From: Arion vulgaris | Lineage: Eukaryota > Mollusca > Gastropoda > Stylommatophora > Arionidae | Assembly: GCA_020796225.1 (NCBI GenBank) | Contig: CM036755.1 | Span: 16,989,317 to 17,053,316 of the forward strand | Reading direction: 5' to 3' | DNA length: 64,000 nucleotides | Shown: piece by piece, positions 63,001 through 64,000 of the stretch | Position numbering within the stretch: position 1 is the first letter of the stretch | Layout: each line of letters opens with the position of its first letter | Program-made: the position numbers and the translations under genes | Notes under the pieces: generated by a model | What the model saw: only the letters and a program-made list of their open reading frames with translations | Told to the model about the DNA's origin: nothing | Database searches by the model: none

Positions 63001-63090
63001 TACAAAGTGCATCTTTAGGAAAGTGGCAAATACAAGTCACTGATGATGCTGATATGTCGTATATGAAGGAGTTTACTGTGGAGGAATATG
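44975..63090 (+). CDS. Thioester-containing protein, A2M/CD109-like, 5' part of gene (exons 1-7)
   Basis: Joined exons: 44975-45045, 45531-45697, 46941-46966, 49857-50016, 52314-52384, 61855-61906, 62974-63090 (664 nt, 221 codons plus one base). All introns are GT..AG and the phases fit. Order in the protein: signal peptide (MLTSSMNHLLILVYF...), MG1 (FRPGWPLNISITAHL; GETKILTITVPERTVAYP), then MG2 with the family hallmark VFVETDKAIYKPGQKVHIRV and ending GKWQIQVTDDADMSYMKEF and TVEEY. Family members are secreted or GPI-anchored protease-binding or opsonic proteins of innate immunity, usually about 1400-1900 residues, so most of this gene, including any GCGEQ thioester site, lies beyond 64000. 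CD109-like versus insect TEP-like cannot be settled from MG1-MG2. Introns are crowded with LINE and SINE pieces and with arrays copied from the gene's own splice borders. More than 18 kb of gene for 221 codons is unusually inflated. Confidence 0.9.
45046..45187. repeat. Diverged ~70-bp duplication starting at the exon 1 donor
   Basis: aaccatgtctttgaaaatgt...actacttttctg recurs as tagccctgtctttgaatgtc...actacttttctg, with a third start agtagtcctgtctt. It begins at or next to the exon 1 splice donor. Confidence 0.65.
45188..45470 (+). mobile_element. SINE-B, 5'-truncated, in intron 1
   Basis: Body (tattgagcacgtaaaagaac; agcagttcaaaatc), the single-copy 66-bp segment (ctgccgctgagatcttcctg at about 45367) and the (TCAA)n tail ending just before exon 2. 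Confidence 0.85.
45531..45697 (+). CDS. TEP exon 2: MG1 domain
   Basis: Acceptor atccacacag ends at 45530; donor gtattg starts at 45698. It encodes NFFAAAPNEFRPGWPLNISI, TAHLNAGGEVFVTAYL and GPVDDDVYVYGGVSGSVVP. The (A)P..FRPG.PLN(V/I)S pattern is the standard start of MG1 in A2M/CD109 proteins. One N-glycosylation sequon (NIS). It starts in phase 2 and ends in phase 1. Confidence 0.9.
45783..46300 (+). mobile_element. SINE-A in intron 2, internally expanded
   Basis: tgttgccggggctcacagag start, then the gactaaggtaggggcctaga region amplified, then the gaaattggatg, ctacttgtaggtgcataac and cacatacaaatcaccaagag blocks. The tail is truncated. Confidence 0.82.
45811..46200. repeat. 78-bp array (5 copies) inside SINE-A
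   Basis: gaatagtaacactacgacct starts at 45811, 45889, 45967, 46045 and 46123. Units are almost identical. The segment exists once in the SINE-A copy at 36480-36560. Confidence 0.95.
46301..46940. other. Intron 2 remainder, no other feature
   Basis: Pyrimidine-rich patch near 46345, otherwise AT-rich. Nothing recognisable. Confidence 0.5.
46941..46966 (+). CDS. TEP exon 3: 26-nt micro-exon
   Basis: Acceptor ttcattcccag; donor gtaaga. It contributes GETKILTIT (the first Gly is shared with exon 2) and fits phase 1 in, phase 0 out. It bridges a beta strand of MG1. Without it the exon 2/exon 4 phases do not join, which supports it despite its size. Confidence 0.8.
47165..48145 (+). pseudogene. 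LINE-B reverse transcriptase fragment in intron 3
   Basis: + strand frames give VETGVKQGCILFPLLFGVAI (motif B), a stop replacing Trp before VMRK, LEDLDFADDIALLSRNNQDM (motif C, FADD), FTYLGSYFDCTGNVKKEI, ATSAFKSLNKIWNCKLY, YASESWKMTKDIESKLNAFE and KRGRPKETLKRTLLREAG. Stops and frameshifts inactivate it. It is the same family as the piece at 26548 and a relative of LINE-C. Confidence 0.87.
48190..48410 (+). mobile_element. SINE-C in intron 3
   Basis: A-box-like tgaagtggttaagacg and B-box gggttcgaataag, followed by catgtgcaattttttcatga and the shared body. It is the best-preserved head among the SINE-C copies. Confidence 0.82.
48415..48650 (+). pseudogene. LINE-F fragment with a 29-bp x 3 expansion
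   Basis: The + strand encodes a DAGSNKKRFVEK-like stretch, then TTSVLNFIKKQ and after the array QQIQWFCYISRLPTDRL, parallel to 35545-34400 on the - strand. catcagtactgaacttcatc recurs at 48506, 48535 and 48564. Confidence 0.75.
48916..49345 (-). mobile_element. SINE-B, near full length, in intron 3
   Basis: Reverse orientation. 3' end at 48916 (cattgcacttcggtgagtaa), the segment matching the 66-bp unit at 48940-49000, body at 49170-49260 and a tRNA-like head at 49275-49345 (sense: A-box tggcgtagaagttagg). An 18-bp piece (agcacaggcaagggt) is duplicated near 49010. Confidence 0.85.
49359..49912. repeat. 77/78-bp array of the exon 4 acceptor border (7 copies)
   Basis: Unit: intron end taatacattcatatctatgt plus tag, then the first ~50 nt of exon 4 (ccagaaagaacagttgcata...caactacaag). 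Copies of the exon start fall at 49394, 49472, 49549, 49624, 49702 and 49779, with the authentic one at 49857. All but the first keep an AG immediately before the exon-like part. In upstream copies the exon frame meets TAA soon after (caagataacaactaa), so only the last acceptor is productive. Confidence 0.93.
49857..50016 (+). CDS. TEP exon 4: end of MG1, start of MG2
   Basis: Acceptor tctatgttag at 49856; donor gtcagt at 50017. It encodes VPERTVAYPTQAQLQVTTTG, GFTFSSKKYLTYNPKSS and LVFVETDKAIYKPGQK. The (V/I)FV.TDK.IYKPGQ motif is the most diagnostic A2M-family segment in the window. The donor was chosen because K plus g joins exon 5 as Val (KPGQKVHIRV). Its first ~50 nt and acceptor are copied upstream in a 77/78-bp array. 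Confidence 0.92.
50017..50339. other. Start of intron 4, no feature
   Basis: Poly(T) run near 50108-50124; otherwise nothing recognisable. Confidence 0.5.
50340..50600 (-). mobile_element. SINE-A in intron 4
   Basis: Reverse orientation: ttcttcttcttc tail at 50347, gcgcctacaagtaggccaac core, tcgcctcttatgatatgctt and a 5' end near ggcaccacacgggtg. Confidence 0.8.
50640..51066. pseudogene. Pieces of an RNase H-type LINE C-terminus, one part duplicated
   Basis: 50655-50890 holds two ~115-bp direct copies (attagtccataagtgctccg, then attagtccataagtgttccg). Their - strand encodes a RRRSEHLWTNCFDV-like end. 50990-51066 on the + strand encodes QLLRRRLKHLWTCLECNEDI, the same C-terminus in opposite orientation. 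The relic at 9970-10745 ends in LLRRRSEHL. Confidence 0.6.
51131..51357. repeat. 45-bp tandem repeat (5 copies) in intron 4
   Basis: ctggtctattgctcaccact starts at 51131, 51175, 51220, 51265 and 51310. Length varies only in the T-run. Confidence 0.94.
51395..51640 (-). pseudogene. RNase H fragment of a LINE in intron 4
   Basis: The - strand reads VIMAVTKAMVWLESQTFINV and CFLRDSTSVLRKIETVWARR, which lines up with the MEVRA.TEAVKWLTSQ...ILSDSMSMIRKV segment of the relic at 9970 (catalytic Glu replaced by Ile, SDS changed to RDS). Dead fragment. Confidence 0.65.
51775..52143 (-). pseudogene. LINE-A 3' end in intron 4
   Basis: Reverse orientation, closely matching 28082-28450: tgacgtcattgcactc, ggcatccagttcgacttgaa, gcttgatcaattcaacatcg. 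The 5' truncation point at 52143 is joined directly to an inverted copy of TEP exon 5. Confidence 0.85.
52144..52195 (-). repeat. Inverted partial copy of the exon 5 unit
   Basis: gataggtttcgtgtccttat plus caacatgtacaactct is the reverse complement of the exon 5 sequence agagttgtac...aaacctatc, with two adjacent mismatches. Its flank (gtacagcag) also resembles the unit's tgttgta(t/c)ag in reverse. Confidence 0.88.
52314..52384 (+). CDS. TEP exon 5: MG2 continuation
   Basis: Acceptor tgtattttatttcag ends at 52313; donor gtaagt starts at 52385. It encodes VHIRVVHVDKDLKPIIKPLT and VVIV (the first Val is shared with exon 4), matching the RV...D.DLKP strand of MG2. It enters in phase 1 and leaves in phase 0. 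63 of its 71 nt plus the donor form the unit of the 79-bp array that fills most of the following intron. Confidence 0.9.
52322..60797. repeat. 79-bp array of exon 5 plus splice donor (about 107 copies)
   Basis: The first unit is exon 5 itself (52322-52384) plus the first 16 nt of intron 5. Each following unit repeats those 63 exonic nt, the donor gtaagtaatg and ttgtat(a). Copies are 97-100% alike; the common differences are gacTtg/gacGtg and gttAtt/gttGtt. Insertions occur near 53725 (24 bp) and 55235 (a few bp). No unit carries the exon 5 acceptor or its first 8 nt. Reading past any donor meets TAG in frame (gta agt aat gtt gta tag), so only the first donor continues the protein. It makes up nearly 90% of intron 5. 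Confidence 0.97.
60866..61065 (+). pseudogene. LINE-D 3' end in intron 5
   Basis: The + strand encodes GKRRPGLPKETWRRTVEKEL, KNSGLTWETIGRKA and CGNLMCEAGHKED. GRPKETWRRTVE.EL....LTW is the common tail of LINE ORF2 proteins. 5'-truncated next to an AT-rich patch (60808-60830). Confidence 0.8.
61075..61318 (+). mobile_element. SINE-C in intron 5
   Basis: tRNA-like head (agctaagaggttaagcc with B-box cgggttcaaatcc), with a small internal duplication (gcctttaccttgcgatctaa), then gagctacagagtttgtactt and the shared body. Confidence 0.8.
61322..61770 (+). pseudogene. LINE-C 3' end in intron 5
   Basis: Matches the reverse complement of 31486-31930: VIPVLTYGCES, stop, KATKALERKLDNFENKCL, RRILNLKWSDFRPNTQIRQ, then frame changes. 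It ends in caagaggaaagactaacta as LINE-C does. Confidence 0.87.
61855..61906 (+). CDS. TEP exon 6: MG2 continuation
   Basis: Acceptor tttcttctcctcag; donor gtaagt. It encodes NPKDSKLEEYKDIASRT plus one base; the equivalent position in the family reads (D)PK.N.I..W. It enters in phase 0 and leaves in phase 1. Confidence 0.85.
61983..62128 (-). mobile_element. SINE-B 3' part in intron 6
   Basis: (TTGA)n tail, cacactttggtgagtaacca, tgtgctccaatctctttctt and cagtggcagtgcacaaactc. It is 5'-truncated at the following 34-bp array. Confidence 0.85.
62129..62630. repeat. 34-bp array (about 15 copies) in intron 6
   Basis: Units aatgacagttttgtcataga plus cggttatgtgcaag in the first half, and a acatattttgtgtaag variant in the second. 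Each holds the small hairpin TGACA-gttt-TGTCA. Confidence 0.93.
62632..62760 (+). mobile_element. Possible tRNA-derived SINE head
   Basis: taaccaaatggattagacg and a B-box-like catgttcaatccac about 45 bp apart suggest a degenerate tRNA-like promoter. No second copy in the window. Confidence 0.4.
62974..63090 (+). CDS. TEP exon 7: end of MG2
   Basis: Acceptor ttttgttgattccag; donor gtaagt at 63091. It encodes GVTEMTFQLLQSASLGKWQI, QVTDDADMSYMKEF and TVEEY plus one base. L..LG.W.I.V......F.V.EY is the conserved close of MG2. Phase 1 in and out. Its last 28 nt and donor are repeated four more times in the following intron. Confidence 0.9.
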
Positions 63091-63715
63091 GTAAGTTTAA
63101 TTACATCCACTCAGCTACTACTACTATCTTCTCATAGATAATATCTTCTTGTGTCTCTGTGTGTGTGTGTGTGTCTGTGTCTGTCTGTGTGTGTGTCTGT
63201 GTATATATGAAGGAGTTTACTGTGGAGGAATATGGTAAGTTTAATTACATCCACTCAGCTACTACTACTATCTTCTCATAGATAATATCTTCTTGTGTCT
63301 CTGTGTGTGTGTCTGTGTCTGTCTGTGTGTCTGTCTGTGTATATATGAAGGAGTTTACTGTGGAGAAATATGGTAAGTTTAATTACATCCACTCAGTTAC
63401 TACTACTATCTTCTCATAGATAATATCTTCTTGTGTCTCTGTGTGTGTGTCTGTGTCTGTCTGTGTGTCTGTCTGTGTATATATGAAGGAGTTTACTGTG
63501 GAGAAATATGGTAAGTTTAATTACATCCACTCAGTTACTACTACTATCTCCTCATAGATAATATCTTCTTGTGTCTCTGTGTGTCTCTTTCTCTGTGTGT
63601 GTGTGTGTGTGTGTGTGTCTGTCTGTGTATATATGAAGGAGTTTACTGTGGAGGAATATGGTAAGTTTAATTACATCCACTCAGCTGCTACTACTATCTC
63701 CTCATAGATAATATC
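63063..63715. repeat. 138-150-bp array of the exon 7 donor border (5 copies)
   Basis: atgaaggagtttactgtgga...gaatatg|gtaagt starts at 63063 (authentic exon end), 63207, 63345, 63483 and 63633. Each copy carries the last 28 nt of exon 7, the donor, about 80 nt of intron and a variable TG/TCTG microsatellite that accounts for the length differences. In copies 3 and 4 gaggaatat is gagaaatat. Confidence 0.94.
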
Positions 63716-64000
63716 TTCTTGTGTCTTTGTGTGTGTGTCTGTATGTGTATCTGTGTATGTCTATCTGTATGGGTGTATGTCTGTCTGTGTGTGTGTGTTG
63801 GGCGGGTGCTTGGTGAATCAGCTGACATTGTCCATGAGAGAACTCTCTACTTACCAGTAGACGATATTGTTGATAATTTTTTGGGAAGTTACCTACATCA
63901 TTCTTTTCATAATAAAAACAAGTCACAAGTACTTTATATGTTAAAATGCTGAGTTTTTGGGGGAGGAGGGAAAGGACCTCTGCGATAATCTTGCAAAGGC
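63716..64000. other. Start of intron 7, TG-rich then unremarkable
   Basis: A TG/TATG-rich tract continues to about 63800. No further exon of the TEP gene is recognisable before the window ends. Confidence 0.6.

Overview
The window is animal nuclear DNA. It has spliced exons with GT..AG introns, LINE and tRNA-derived SINE fragments, two MITEs and very large minisatellites. There is no prokaryotic gene organisation. The only host gene I can support is the 5' end of an alpha-2-macroglobulin/CD109-type thioester-containing protein (TEP) gene on the + strand. Seven coding exons lie between 44975 and 63090 (about 221 residues: signal peptide, MG1, most of MG2), and the gene runs off the right edge. 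The organism is an invertebrate; a mollusc or other lophotrochozoan is my best guess from the repeat families, but I cannot prove it from sequence alone.

Layout. 1-7650: 37/39-bp minisatellite. 7.65-12.3 kb: smaller arrays, a SINE fragment and retrotransposon relics. 12.3-23.7 kb: one tRNA-derived SINE (called SINE-B here) whose internal 66-bp segment has been amplified about 168-fold. 23.7-44.4 kb: dense mosaic of SINE pieces, at least eight kinds of LINE fragment, a hAT-type MITE with its 8-bp target duplication, and about fifteen small arrays. 44.4 kb: a piggyBac-type MITE, then the TEP gene. 52.3-60.8 kb: intron 5 of that gene contains a 79-bp array of about 107 copies of exon 5 plus its splice donor. 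About 36 kb (over half the window) is tandem repeat by my count.

How it fits together. The arrays are not random satellites. Several can be traced to their source next door: SINE-B (66 bp), SINE-A (78 bp), LINE 3' coding ends (47, 69, 80, 81 and 29 bp), and exon/intron borders of the TEP gene (exon 4 acceptor, exon 5 donor, exon 7 donor). This suggests a genome prone to tandem amplification of almost any 30-100 bp segment, including splice junctions. The most unusual feature is the TEP gene itself, where three splice borders have been copied into arrays while the authentic junctions still give one continuous reading frame. The letters used for repeat families (SINE-A, LINE-C and so on) are local labels, not database names.
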